Positions 35,847 to 44,362 of a stretch of 64,000 bases of DNA are shown here, one piece after another. The position numbers were made by a program, and so were the translations under genes. Below the pieces are notes generated by a model. The model made no database searches. It had not been told where the DNA came from and saw only the letters and a list, made by a program, of their open reading frames with translations. Each line of letters starts with the position of its first letter. Position 1 is the first letter of the stretch. The DNA is from Mesorhizobium terrae (GTDB taxonomy: Bacteria > Pseudomonadota > Alphaproteobacteria > Rhizobiales > Rhizobiaceae): positions 2,931,501 through 2,995,500 of the forward strand of contig NZ_CP044218.1 of the NCBI RefSeq assembly GCF_008727715.1. Direction: 5' to 3'.

Positions 35847-37055
35847 ATGCAGCCCTACCGCAACAGCGATCCGCATCCACCGATCATGCAGGGGACACCG
35901 CCGATCTTGGTGCCACCCCGGCTTGACTGGGACAGGGCGCCCTGGAACCGCTGGGCCTTCCAGAACATGCGCCAGATCGTGCCGACCGTGGAGGTTTGGC
36001 GTGGCACTGGCCCGGCAAGCGAATTGCCGCGCGCCGAGACCAATCTCGATGCGCTGGCTGTGACCGACAGTCTTGGCCGTCCCTCAACGCTCGCCGGCCT
36101 TCTCGACGAGACCTATACCGACGGCTTCCTGGTGCTGAAGGACGGCACGGTCGCCTATGAACGTTATTTCAACGGCATGACACCGCGTTCGTTGCATCTG
36201 TCGCAGTCGATGGCGAAATCGGTTACGGCTGCGGTCTGCGGCATCCTTGTCGGCCGGGGTCTGATCGATCCGGCAAAACCTGTGACGGCCTATCTTCCTG
36301 AACTTGCAGAAACTGGCTGGGCAGGCGCGACGGTCCAGCACGTGCTGGACATGACGACCGGCGTTAAGTTTTCGGAAGCCTATACCGATCGCTATTCCGA
36401 TATCGGTCAGGTTGACGTCGCTTCCGGCTGGAAACCTGCGCCGCCCGATAGCGATCCCTCTTTCCCGTGGCCGGCCCATGTGTGGGAACTCATCCTGCGG
36501 CTGAAGGAAACCACCCGGCCACACGGCGCAGCCTTTGAATATCGGTCAATCGAGACGGATGTGCTGGCCTTCGTCATGGAACGCGTGACCGGGCGCAGGC
36601 TGGCCGAGCTTGTTTCCGGAGAGCTCTGGCAGAAGCTTGGCGCAGAGGAAAGCGCTTGTTTCACCGTGGACAGCGCCGGCTACGCGCTGGCCGACGGCGG
36701 TTTCAACGCGACGCTTCGTGACTATGCACGTTTCGGCCAGATGATCCTCGACAACGGTGCCGGCATCGTGCCCGCCGACTGGATCGAGGCGACCAGGAAC
36801 GGCGTGCATGGCACGCAGTTTTCCGAGAGCCTGCCGGAAGGCAGCTACCGCAACCAGTTCTGGATCCAGGATCCGCGTTCGCGCGCGCTCATGTGCCGTG
36901 GTGTCTTCGGGCAGCTCATCCATGTGGACTGGAACAACCGGATGGTGACGGTGAAGCTGTCGTCCTTTCCGGACTTCTCCAACACACCCTATGCGGTGGC
37001 GACGCTGAAGGCGATCGCGGCAATCGCGACGGAGCTGGGCTCGGCCGCCGAATAG
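35847..37055 (+). CDS. Serine hydrolase, beta-lactamase class C fold, copy 1
   Basis: 402 residues from ATG 35847, which follows AGGAGG at eight bases; an ATG 21 bases upstream lies ahead of that site and is less likely. The nucleophile motif SxxK is in LHLSQSMAKSVTAAVCGILVGRG, the Tyr motif probably in AFEYRSIETDVLAFVMERVTGR, and HVDW near the end may replace the usual KTG/HxG. No signal peptide is visible, so it is cytoplasmic. It resembles 6-aminohexanoate-dimer hydrolase-type esterases/amidases. Next to a polyamine-type transporter it may hydrolyse an imported amide or ester, which is inference. Confidence 0.85.
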   Translation: MQPYRNSDPHPPIMQGTPPILVPPRLDWDRAPWNRWAFQNMRQIVPTVEVWRGTGPASELPRAETNLDALAVTDSLGRPSTLAGLLDETYTDGFLVLKDGTVAYERYFNGMTPRSLHLSQSMAKSVTAAVCGILVGRGLIDPAKPVTAYLPELAETGWAGATVQHVLDMTTGVKFSEAYTDRYSDIGQVDVASGWKPAPPDSDPSFPWPAHVWELILRLKETTRPHGAAFEYRSIETDVLAFVMERVTGRRLAELVSGELWQKLGAEESACFTVDSAGYALADGGFNATLRDYARFGQMILDNGAGIVPADWIEATRNGVHGTQFSESLPEGSYRNQFWIQDPRSRALMCRGVFGQLIHVDWNNRMVTVKLSSFPDFSNTPYAVATLKAIAAIATELGSAAE

Positions 37056-37126
37056 ATCAATCGATGCAGAGCCGGTGTGGCCGCCAAGGTTCCCGCGCTG
37101 CGTGCACTACCCAGGAAGGACAGGAC

Positions 37127-38299
37127 GTGACCAACCCAACCGCATTCGAGGACAAATTCGGCTTTCGCCGCAGCGACGTAGGCCTGGCAAACTGGCGCAC
37201 GACGCCGTTCAACCGCTGGGCGTTCCAGAATGTCGGCGAACTGGTGCCCAGCGCGCGCATCGAAGCTGGCCCGGCGGCCGGCGAGACGGCGGCAGCCGAT
37301 ATGAGCGGTCTGCTTGGCGAAACGGTCGCGCTGGCCGAGGGCAGCGAAACCGTGGCGGGCTTTCTGGCGCGTTCGCATGCCGATGCGCTCACCGTCATGA
37401 AGGGCGGTAGATTCGTCGGCGACTGGTTCGCGCCGCATATGGCGTTCGGCAATCGTCATCTCGTCTTTTCGATCAGCAAATCGCTGACCGCGATCCTCGC
37501 CGGCATCCTGGGAGGCGAAGGCCGCCTCGATCTGGAAGCGCCGGTCACCACCTATATTCCCGAAGCGGTCGGGTCGGCCTATGGCGACGCCACGGTCCGC
37601 CACGTGCTCGACATGACGGTCAGCCTCGACTTCGAGGAAGCCTATCTCGATCCCGAGAGCGCCTTCGCCCGCTATCGCCGGGCGACGCTGTGGAACCCGG
37701 GCGGCGGCGAGGAAGGGCTGGAAGAATTCCTCCTGTCGATCAAGCGCCTGCCTGGGCCGCATGGCGAAGTGTTCCGCTACCGCTCGCCGAACTCCGACCT
37801 GCTCGGCATGCTGGTCGAGCGCGCTTCCGGCCTGCGCGTGCCGGAATTGCTGCGCGAGAAACTCTGGGCACCGCTTGGCGCCTGCGGCGAAGGCGCGATC
37901 ACCGTCGATCGTCTTGGCGCGGCCCGCACCGCCGGCGGCATTTCGCTGACGCCGCGCGATCTCGCCCGCATCGGCGAGATGATGCGCCAGGGCGGTCTCG
38001 CCAATGGCACGCGCGTGGTGTCGGAGGCATGGGTTCGCGACACGACGACAGCCGGCAGCCAGGATGCCTGGAAGCGGGGCGACATGGCGCAGCTGTTCCC
38101 TGAGGGACGCTATCGCAACAAATGGTACCAGAGCGGCAAGGGTTCCTATTGCGGCATCGGCATCCACGGCCAGTGGCTGTTCGTCGATCCGGCGAGCGAG
38201 GTCGTCATCGTCAAGATGTCGTCGCAGCCGGAACCGGTCGACGATCCGCTCGACCACGAAAACGTCGCCTTCTTCGAGGCGCTAGCGACGATGGTCTAA
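37127..38299 (+). CDS. Serine hydrolase, beta-lactamase class C fold, copy 2
   Basis: 390 residues from GTG 37127 with AAGGA upstream; the longer open frame runs back into the previous gene. It is related to copy 1: both share a TPFNRWAFQN or APWNRWAFQN start and the phrases HVLDMT and RNKW/RNQFW near the end. SxxK motif in VFSISKSLTAILAGILGGEG, Tyr motif in VFRYRSPNSDLLGMLVERASG, and GIGIHGQWLFVDP near the C-terminus gives a clear HxG element. Cytoplasmic by lack of a signal peptide. Separated from copy 1 by 71 bases. Confidence 0.86.
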   Translation: MTNPTAFEDKFGFRRSDVGLANWRTTPFNRWAFQNVGELVPSARIEAGPAAGETAAADMSGLLGETVALAEGSETVAGFLARSHADALTVMKGGRFVGDWFAPHMAFGNRHLVFSISKSLTAILAGILGGEGRLDLEAPVTTYIPEAVGSAYGDATVRHVLDMTVSLDFEEAYLDPESAFARYRRATLWNPGGGEEGLEEFLLSIKRLPGPHGEVFRYRSPNSDLLGMLVERASGLRVPELLREKLWAPLGACGEGAITVDRLGAARTAGGISLTPRDLARIGEMMRQGGLANGTRVVSEAWVRDTTTAGSQDAWKRGDMAQLFPEGRYRNKWYQSGKGSYCGIGIHGQWLFVDPASEVVIVKMSSQPEPVDDPLDHENVAFFEALATMV

Positions 38300-38314
38300 G
38301 GCGTCTGGAGCGTC

Positions 38315-38337
38315 CCTTCTCCCGCAAGGGGAGAAGG
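38315..38337. repeat. Short palindromic repeat between convergent genes
   Basis: CCTTCTCCC (38315-38323), GCAA plus G, then GGGAGAAGG (38329-38337). This CTTCTCCC-type palindrome is a common dispersed intergenic element in rhizobial genomes. It lies between convergent genes and could act as a two-way terminator. A related but different palindrome occurs at 41139-41161. Confidence 0.55.
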
Positions 38338-38361
38338 CAGAAAGGGTGTTGCGGGCCGACC

Positions 38362-38916
38362 TCAGCTTTCGCCTGCCTCGCCGGCCAGTGCCGTGCCACG
38401 AAGCCTGCGGTCCAGCGCGCGCAGCAATTCTCCGACACGCCCGCCGCCGGGCGGTGCTGGGGGATAGCGGCATAACACCTCGATCACCCTTGGGCTGGCT
38501 AGCCGAGCGGCCTGCTCCAGATGGTCGGCGCCAGCATCCGGCGCCGCACCGGCCGCCAGTTCGGCGGCGTGGGTCGCGTGGGCGGCGGCGCCGAGAATGT
38601 GCCGGACCTGCGTGGCGCGGGCCAGCGGGTGAAGATAGGCCGCCCCGCATGCGCTCATCGCCGCCCGTGCCGCCTGGTTTGCCGCCGCATCGTCGGCTTG
38701 CCCGGCGGCCTCGAGCGCGGCCCAGGCGGCGTCGCGCAACGCCTTGCCGCGCTTGCCGCCTTGCGCGAAAGCCCGGGCGACCGCGATGGCGTCGCGCGGA
38801 CGGGTATCCGAAGGATGCGATGCTTCGAAGATAGCCAGCACGCCCGCCGCGTTTTCGGCAGCATAGGCGGTGACCGCGCGCAGGTCGTCGATATCCAGAG
38901 CGATCGCGTCCGTCAT
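38362..38916 (-). CDS. Imm-5-like putative immunity protein
   Basis: 184 residues, Ala-rich and all helical. The sequence LDIDDLRAVTAYAAENAAGVLAIFEASHPSDTRPRDAI, then AYLHPLARATQVRHILGAAAHATHAAELAAG and VIEVLCRYPPAPPGGGRVGELLRALDRRLRG, is the pattern I know from proteins annotated as Imm-5-like immunity proteins or, misleadingly, exonuclease SbcC. No toxin gene lies nearby, so an immunity role here is not supported by context. It starts 15 bases after the LysR gene on the same strand and is probably co-transcribed with it. Confidence 0.65.
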   Translation of the reverse strand: MTDAIALDIDDLRAVTAYAAENAAGVLAIFEASHPSDTRPRDAIAVARAFAQGGKRGKALRDAAWAALEAAGQADDAAANQAARAAMSACGAAYLHPLARATQVRHILGAAAHATHAAELAAGAAPDAGADHLEQAARLASPRVIEVLCRYPPAPPGGGRVGELLRALDRRLRGTALAGEAGES

Positions 38917-38931
38917 TGCTCGACCGCCCCG

Positions 38932-39828
38932 TCAGTCTGTCTGCGGCAGCTTGGCGAGCAGCCAGCTGCGGAAACTGGCGACCGGCGGGTAGAGCCGCTT
39001 TTCGTCCGGCACCACCAGGTAATAGGCGCTGCGGCTTTGCATCGGGCCACCCGGTGCCGGCACCAACTGGCCGCGCTGCAATTCGCCGGCGATCAGGAAC
39101 AGCGGCAACAGGGCGATGCCGAGGCCGGCGATGCAGGCCTGGGCGGCCGTCGAGAACTGCTCGAACTGCATGCCGGGGCCGGTCGGCGCCGCCAGCCCCT
39201 GATGCTCGAACCATTCCGCCCAGCCGCCGGGGCGCGAGGCCATGTGCAGGAGCGGCAGGCGGCCGAGGTCGCGCGGCGCGGCAACGGCGTTTGCTTCCAG
39301 GAATTCGGGCGCGGCGACCGGCGCCACCTCCTCGCGCATCAGAAGGGTCGAGGTGGCGCCCGGCCAGTCCGGCTGGCCGACATGGATGGCGGCGTCCAGC
39401 CGCTCGCGGGAGAAGTCGAACCGGCCGATGCGGGTGGCGAAGTTGATGGTGATGTCCGGGTTCTTTTCGACGAAATCGGGGATCAGCGGCATCAGCCAGC
39501 GCGTGCCGAATGTGGGCAGGATGGCAAGGTTCAGGACCCCTCCATGCCGATTGCTCATCAATCCGAGGGCCGCCTCGCGCAATTGGCCAAGTGCCGCGCG
39601 CACCGTCTCGGCATAGATCTCGCCCTCCGGCGAGAGCCGGACGTTGCGGCTGTCGCGCTCGATCAGCCGTTTGCCGAACTGATCCTCCAACTGCTTGATC
39701 TGCCGGCTGATGGCGCCCTGCGTCAACGCCAGTTCCTGTGCCGCGGCGGTGAACGAGCCGAGCCGTGCCACCGCCTCGAAGGCGGCGAGGGCGCCGGTGG
39801 CCGGCAGAAGGCGACGTTGCACGCTCAT
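38932..39828 (-). CDS. LysR-family transcriptional regulator
   Basis: 298 residues. The N-terminal winged helix-turn-helix (TGALAAFEAVARLGSFTAAAQELALTQGAISRQIKQLEDQFGKRL) and the effector domain (LNLAILPTFGTRWLMPLIPDF, IHVGQPDWPGATSTLLMREEVAPVAAPEFLE) place it in the GcvA-like branch. It is divergent from the glutaryl-CoA dehydrogenase gene with 104 bases between the start codons, the usual layout for a LysR activator and its target. It probably responds to a lysine or glutarate breakdown intermediate. Confidence 0.92.
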   Translation of the reverse strand: MSVQRRLLPATGALAAFEAVARLGSFTAAAQELALTQGAISRQIKQLEDQFGKRLIERDSRNVRLSPEGEIYAETVRAALGQLREAALGLMSNRHGGVLNLAILPTFGTRWLMPLIPDFVEKNPDITINFATRIGRFDFSRERLDAAIHVGQPDWPGATSTLLMREEVAPVAAPEFLEANAVAAPRDLGRLPLLHMASRPGGWAEWFEHQGLAAPTGPGMQFEQFSTAAQACIAGLGIALLPLFLIAGELQRGQLVPAPGGPMQSRSAYYLVVPDEKRLYPPVASFRSWLLAKLPQTD

Positions 39829-39932
39829 GATCCATTACTAATCGTCATTGATCGCGGTGGCAATTTCATTTGATTTTTGCGGGGCGGGGGCCGATAAGCC
39901 GGACGTTCCGCGCAATCCGGGAGAGATATGCC

Positions 39933-41123
39933 ATGGCCGCCGACAAGAACGCCTTTGTCTGGGACGATCCGTTCCTGCTCGACGACCAGCTGTCCGAGGA
40001 CGAGCGCATGATCCGCGACGGCGCGGCCGCGTTCGCTGCCGACAAGCTGATGCCGCGCATCGAAGACGCCTATATGAACGAGACGACCGACCCGGCGATC
40101 TTCCGCGAAATGGGCGAAGCCGGCCTGCTCGGCATCACCGTTCCGGAAGAATATGGCGGTCTCGGCGCCAACTACGTCACCTATGGGCTGGTCGCCCGCG
40201 AGGTCGAGCGTGTCGACAGCGGCTATCGCTCGATGATGAGCGTGCAGTCGTCGCTGGTCATGTATCCCATCCACGCCTATGGCTCGGAGGAGCAACGCAA
40301 GAAGTACCTGCCGAAGCTCGCCTCCGGCGAATGGATCGGCTGCTTCGGCCTGACCGAGCCGGACGCCGGCTCGGACCCGGGCGGCATGAAGACCCGCGCC
40401 GAGAAGACGCCTGGCGGCTACCGCATTTCCGGTTCGAAGATGTGGATTTCCAACGCGCCGATCGCCGACGTGTTCGTGGTGTGGGCGAAGTCCGCCGCGC
40501 ATGACAACCAGATCCGCGGTTTTGTGCTGGAAAAGGGCATGAAGGGCCTGTCGGCGCCGAAGATCGGCGGCAAGCTGAGCCTGCGCGCCTCGATCACCGG
40601 CGAGATCGTCATGGAAGGCGTCGAGGTCGGCGAGGACGCGTTGCTGCCGAATGTCGCCGGCCTCAAGGGTCCGTTCGGCTGCCTCAACCGCGCCCGCTTT
40701 GGCATTTCCTGGGGCGCGCTGGGCGCGGCCGAGGATTGCTGGCATCGTGCCCGCCAGTATGGGCTCGACCGCAAGCAGTTCGGCAAGCCGCTGGCCGGCA
40801 TGCAGCTCTACCAGAAGAAGCTCGCCGACATGCAGACCGACATCGCGCTCGGCCTGCAGGGTTCGTTGCGCGTCGGCCGCCTGATGGACGCCGGCAAGAT
40901 GGCGCCGGAGATGATCTCGATCGTCAAGCGCAACAATTGCGGCAAGGCGCTCGACATCGCCCGCATGGCCCGCGACATGCATGGCGGCAACGGCATCCAG
41001 ATCGGCTACCATGTCATGCGCCACGCGCAGAACCTGGAGACGGTCAACACCTATGAGGGCGCGCATGACGTGCATGCGCTGATCCTCGGCCGAGCCCAGA
41101 CCGGCCTGCAGGCGTTTTTCTGA
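39933..41123 (+). CDS. gcdH: Glutaryl-CoA dehydrogenase
   Basis: 396 residues from ATG 39933 (GGGAGAG upstream), the normal GcdH length. Acyl-CoA dehydrogenase motifs: [66 protein letters not shown] and, near the C-terminus, [24 protein letters not shown] with the catalytic Glu in the TYEG motif. It oxidises and decarboxylates glutaryl-CoA to crotonyl-CoA in lysine, tryptophan and glutarate breakdown, using FAD and electron-transfer flavoprotein. The ALDH7 gene at 53457 encodes an earlier step of lysine breakdown. Confidence 0.93.
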   Translation: MAADKNAFVWDDPFLLDDQLSEDERMIRDGAAAFAADKLMPRIEDAYMNETTDPAIFREMGEAGLLGITVPEEYGGLGANYVTYGLVAREVERVDSGYRSMMSVQSSLVMYPIHAYGSEEQRKKYLPKLASGEWIGCFGLTEPDAGSDPGGMKTRAEKTPGGYRISGSKMWISNAPIADVFVVWAKSAAHDNQIRGFVLEKGMKGLSAPKIGGKLSLRASITGEIVMEGVEVGEDALLPNVAGLKGPFGCLNRARFGISWGALGAAEDCWHRARQYGLDRKQFGKPLAGMQLYQKKLADMQTDIALGLQGSLRVGRLMDAGKMAPEMISIVKRNNCGKALDIARMARDMHGGNGIQIGYHVMRHAQNLETVNTYEGAHDVHALILGRAQTGLQAFF

Positions 41124-41138
41124 ACTGAGGCAACTTTG

Positions 41139-41161
41139 CCCTCCCCCATTCGCGGGGAGGG
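41139..41161 (+). terminator. Hairpin after gcdH
   Basis: CCCTCCCC (41139-41146) pairs with GGGGAGGG (41154-41161) around a seven-base loop, 15 bases after the gcdH stop, followed by TTAAAAGGG. The CCTCCCC palindrome type recurs in rhizobial intergenic DNA, so it may be a repeat serving as a weak terminator. Confidence 0.5.
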
Positions 41162-41266
41162 TTAAAAGGGTGCGTCCTTCCCGGATGCCAAGCGTCTTCA
41201 TTGCCACGCTGCGGAAGACCGCCCTGGCTTTTGTCAAAGAGCACTCCCCTTGAGGGAGGTGGGAAA

Positions 41267-41523
41267 GCGGGGCGCCTGGTCGGTGCCTCTCTGTAATAGT
41301 ACGTGGCGCCTCACAGGCGCCCCGCCCGGTGTTCTTGCCCCGGACCGACCTCGCCGTCCTTCGCGACGGCAGACTTCGGGCCTCAAGCCGCCATTTTCGG
41401 CGGCCGGGTTTTTCCAGGGCCCGGACTTAGGGCTCGTCACCAGACAGCGCCACCGTTAGCGCTGCCAGTCCGGCACCGACGTCCTCCCTGATACCCGGTG
41501 CGCACCAGGTTCCCTTGAGGACG
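41267..41523. ncRNA. Candidate structured non-coding RNA, unidentified
   Basis: The gap between convergent gcdH and thuB (41124-41696) has no credible protein gene but many complementary segments. A 12-base perfect stem pairs 41267-41278 with 41314-41325, with an inner six-pair stem (41282-41287 with 41305-41310). Further stems pair 41353-41358 with 41365-41370, 41387-41392 with 41399-41404, 41421-41427 with 41467-41473 (inner 41445-41450 with 41459-41464) and 41480-41486 with 41517-41523. A nine-base long-range match links 41279-41287 to 41472-41480. A T5 run at 41409-41413 could end a plus-strand RNA. I found no RNase P, tmRNA-tag or SRP signature. Strand, ends and function are unknown. Confidence 0.4.
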
Positions 41524-41696
41524 GCTTTCAGGCGCAAGGATGCGGCAGGCCGAAAGGGTGTGAGTTCGATTTCGATGAATTTTCCTGATCTGTTCGACCA
41601 AGGCATTGGATAGACAGGATTATTTCTTAGCCGACAGGCGCCGACCCGCGTGTGTCATCACATCGGATGGCGTCGTTTCGCCGCCATATGGCGAGA

Positions 41697-42746
41697 TCAA
41701 CCGATCGCGACCGGTTGCTTGTCGGCACTGCTCACAAAGGCTGCGTCGATCAGCTTCTGCATGTCGGCGGCGCGGCGAAAGGACGGGTCGCCGTTGATGC
41801 CGGAAGTGAGCGCATCGATGAAGCGGCGGGCGTTGCGCCTGGTCTCCTTAAGGGCGATGTCACGCCAGACGGCGTCGTCGATATCCTTGCCGAAACAACC
41901 CTTGAGCGACGAGGTCTTGCCATTGGTCTCGACCCACAGCGCACCCTTGGTGCCGTGCAGCTTGAGTTCCAGATCGTTGAGGTGGCCGGTGGCGTAGCGG
42001 GTGGCCAGGATGGTGGCCAGCGCGCCCGAACCGAAGCGCGCGGTCATCGCCACGCTGTCATTGGCGTCGAGCCGGTATTTGCCGATCCGGTCGCCCTCGG
42101 CCTTCGGGAAGGTGACCAGTTCGGCATTGAGGCTGGCGATGCCGTCGGCGGCGCCATAGGTGGCGAAGTCGAGAATGTGGATGCCGACATCGCCCAATAC
42201 ACCGGTCGAGCCGTGTTCGCTCGACAGTCGCCACAGCCACTGGTCCATGGTGCGCCAATCGCCCCAGGCCTTGCCGACCAGCCAGCTCTGCCGGTAGCTC
42301 GCCTCGACATGGCGCAGGTCGCCGAGCTCGCCGGCCTCGACCATCTGGCGGGCCAGCTGCAGGGCGGGCGAGTTGCGATAGGTGAGGTTGACCATGTTGA
42401 CGAGGCCGGCGCGCTCGGCCGCTTCCGTCATCTCCAGCGCGTCGGCATGGTTGGGCGCCAGCGGTTTCTCGCAGAACACATGCTTGCCGGCGGCGATCAG
42501 CTGCAGCGTGGTGTCCTTGTGGACGCCGTCCGGGGTGGCGTTGATGGCGGCGTCGAACTCGCCCCAGGCAAGGGCTGCGTCCAGGCCATCGAAGGCGTGG
42601 GCGATGCCGTTCTTTTCCGCGTAAGCGGCGGCACGGCCGGGCAGGGCGTCGGCGCAGGCGACGATCCGGCATTCCGACAGCTGGCCGAACTCTTCCATGT
42701 GCTGGCCGGCAATGCCGCCGGTGCCGAGCAGGAGCAGGCGGCGCAT
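41697..42746 (-). CDS. thuB: Gfo/Idh/MocA-family oxidoreductase, ThuB-like
   Basis: 349 residues from ATG 42746, which overlaps the thuA stop by one base (TGATG). The Rossmann start is RRLLLLGTGGIAGQHMEEF; the family motif EKPLAPNHADALEM (catalytic Lys) and the C-terminal beta sheet (ATILATRYATGHLNDLELKLHGTKGALWVE) follow. In Sinorhizobium, ThuA and ThuB act on 3-keto derivatives of trehalose and related disaccharides. Here only the pair is present, with no sugar transporter beside it, so the actual sugar is open. Confidence 0.82.
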   Translation of the reverse strand: MRRLLLLGTGGIAGQHMEEFGQLSECRIVACADALPGRAAAYAEKNGIAHAFDGLDAALAWGEFDAAINATPDGVHKDTTLQLIAAGKHVFCEKPLAPNHADALEMTEAAERAGLVNMVNLTYRNSPALQLARQMVEAGELGDLRHVEASYRQSWLVGKAWGDWRTMDQWLWRLSSEHGSTGVLGDVGIHILDFATYGAADGIASLNAELVTFPKAEGDRIGKYRLDANDSVAMTARFGSGALATILATRYATGHLNDLELKLHGTKGALWVETNGKTSSLKGCFGKDIDDAVWRDIALKETRRNARRFIDALTSGINGDPSFRRAADMQKLIDAAFVSSADKQPVAIG

Positions 42747-43531
42747 CAGCGCAGGCCCTCTTCGCCATCCTTGTGCAGTTTCGGCCCCTTCTCCACCAGC
42801 GGTTCCCTGGCGGCCGAAATCGGCACATTCGGTGCGTCCGTCACCGCCGTCCAGGCGGGCATCGGATTGTGGGCCCAATGCACGGCGTTGCGCAGCACCG
42901 TGTGCACGTCGGGATGATGGTAGGTGGGATAGGTCTCGTGGCCGGGCCGGAAATAGAAGATGCGCCCGGCGCCGCGTTGATAGGTGAGGCCGGAGCGGAA
43001 CACTTCGCCGCCCTCGAACCAGGAAACGAAAACGGTCTCCATCGGCTCCGGCACGGTGAAGGGTTCGCCGTACATTTCCTCGTTGGGCAGTTCGATGCAT
43101 TCGCCAAGTCCCTTGGCGATGGGGTGGTTGCGGTTGACCACCCAGATGCGCTCGCGCTCGCCGGCCTCGCGCCATTTCAGCGAGCAGGGCGTGCCCATCA
43201 ACCGCTTGAAGATTTTCGAGAAATGCCCGGAATGCAGCACGATCAGGCCCATGCCTTCCCAGACGCGCTTCTGGACGCGTTCGACGATGGCGTCCTCGAC
43301 CTTGCCGTGCGCGGCATGGCCCCACCAGACGAGCACATCGGTCTTGGCCAGGCGTTCCTCGGTCAGGCCGTGTTCGGGATCCTGCAGGACGACGGTCCCG
43401 GCCTTGATGTCCTTGTCCTGGTTGAGGGCCGCCGCGATGGTGCCATGCATGCCGAGCGGATAGAGGCCGGCGACGACCCGGCTGGTCTGCTCATGAACGT
43501 TTTCGCCCCATACCAGTGCGCTGATCGGCAT
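42746..43531 (-). CDS. thuA: ThuA domain protein (sugar utilisation)
   Basis: 261 residues. ThuA-type glutamine-amidotransferase-like fold: [48 protein letters not shown], then [43 protein letters not shown]. The segment GLIVLHSGH is the family hallmark. Ribosome site GGAGGAG ahead of the ATG. It is translated with thuB; a LacI-type operator candidate lies 26 bases upstream of the start. Confidence 0.88.
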   Translation of the reverse strand: MPISALVWGENVHEQTSRVVAGLYPLGMHGTIAAALNQDKDIKAGTVVLQDPEHGLTEERLAKTDVLVWWGHAAHGKVEDAIVERVQKRVWEGMGLIVLHSGHFSKIFKRLMGTPCSLKWREAGERERIWVVNRNHPIAKGLGECIELPNEEMYGEPFTVPEPMETVFVSWFEGGEVFRSGLTYQRGAGRIFYFRPGHETYPTYHHPDVHTVLRNAVHWAHNPMPAWTAVTDAPNVPISAAREPLVEKGPKLHKDGEEGLR

Positions 43532-43556
43532 GCTGCTCCTCCGTGGAAAACCAATG

Positions 43557-43572
43557 ATTGGATCGGTTCAAT
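43557..43572. promoter_or_regulatory. LacI-type operator candidate upstream of thuA
   Basis: ATTGGATCGGTTCAAT (43557-43572) is a palindrome around a central CG with six of eight pairs matching, the form recognised by LacI/GalR regulators. A further ATCCAA (43580-43585) lies just beyond. In Sinorhizobium the thu genes are controlled by ThuR of this family; no such regulator is encoded in this window. Confidence 0.4.
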
Positions 43573-43695
43573 CTACAGTATCCAATGTCGGTTGCAAGAA
43601 CGTCGGCGTTTTTTTCCGGGATGATTTATGCGGCTGCTAGCGCCTGGCGGGCCGACGGGCTGCGAAGGGCGTGGCCGGGCTTTTCAGGCGCAGTG

Positions 43696-44358
43696 TCACT
43701 TCGCCTTGAGCGTGGCGAGCCGGCGCAGCACTTTTTCCAGCCGGGTCCGCTTGGCCGATTGCGGAATAGAGCCGGCACGTGCCCCTACCACTTCGGCCAG
43801 GGCCTCGACGTTTTGCATCGGGGCGGCACGCAGCGCCTGTTCGGCGTACATCGGCGTCTGGTTGTCCGCGCTGGTGCGCAGGATGGCGAGCAGCCTGTCC
43901 CAGGCGAAGGAATTGCCGTTGGCGGCGAGCGTCGCCAGCATGGAAACCGCCTTGTCCTTGGCGATCACGCTGCCTTGGTCGGCGGCATCGAGGATGTCGG
44001 GCAAATGGGCCGCAATCAACTCCGGCGCGGTCGCGGCCAAGGTGTCCAGCGCCGTCAAGGCGCCCCAGACGATGCGGTTGTCACGGCTCTTCAGTGCGGT
44101 CAGGAGGGCTTGCGCGTGCGGCGCGATCAGGTCGGGCCGCAGTGCGCCGATCTCGTAGAGCACCTTGATGGCATCGTGGCGAACCGGTTTGGCTGCGGTC
44201 GCCAGCGCGTGCGCGAGGACGGCTATGTCGTCGCCATTGCCACTTGCGGCCAGAGCGGCGGCCAGTTCCTGGTTTGGCTTCTCGTCGCCTCGACCCAGCG
44301 CGCTTGCCAGCCGGGCAAGCACGCCGACCGGCTGGGCTGGGTCGCGGCCCGAGACCAT
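43696..44358 (-). CDS. HEAT-repeat protein downstream of leuB
   Basis: 220 residues from ATG 44358, four bases after the leuB stop; in-frame ATGs inside leuB would lengthen it to 235 residues. It consists of helical pairs such as VRHDAIKVLYEIGALRPDLIAPHAQALLTAL and NRIVWGALTALDTLAATAPELIAAHLPDILDAAD, typical HEAT/armadillo repeats that mediate protein contacts. No catalytic motif, signal peptide or membrane helix. The close spacing suggests co-transcription with leuB, but no functional link to leucine synthesis is known to me. Confidence 0.75.
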   Translation of the reverse strand: MVSGRDPAQPVGVLARLASALGRGDEKPNQELAAALAASGNGDDIAVLAHALATAAKPVRHDAIKVLYEIGALRPDLIAPHAQALLTALKSRDNRIVWGALTALDTLAATAPELIAAHLPDILDAADQGSVIAKDKAVSMLATLAANGNSFAWDRLLAILRTSADNQTPMYAEQALRAAPMQNVEALAEVVGARAGSIPQSAKRTRLEKVLRRLATLKAK

Positions 44359-44362
44359 GCGG

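Noticed and set aside
38362..38916. Exonuclease SbcC
   Set aside because: Relatives sometimes carry this label, but the 184-residue helical protein has no ATPase or coiled-coil exonuclease features.
41234..41459. Small open frames on both strands in the gcdH-thuB gap (68-69 codons)
   Set aside because: Both strands are open over the same stems, compositions are Arg/Pro-rich, and no start has a convincing ribosome site. The RNA-like stems explain the region better.
41267..41523. RNase P RNA, tmRNA or signal recognition particle RNA
   Set aside because: The universal GAGGAAAGTCC of RNase P, an ANDN-type tag frame, and the SRP GGAAGCAGC loop are not present on either strand.
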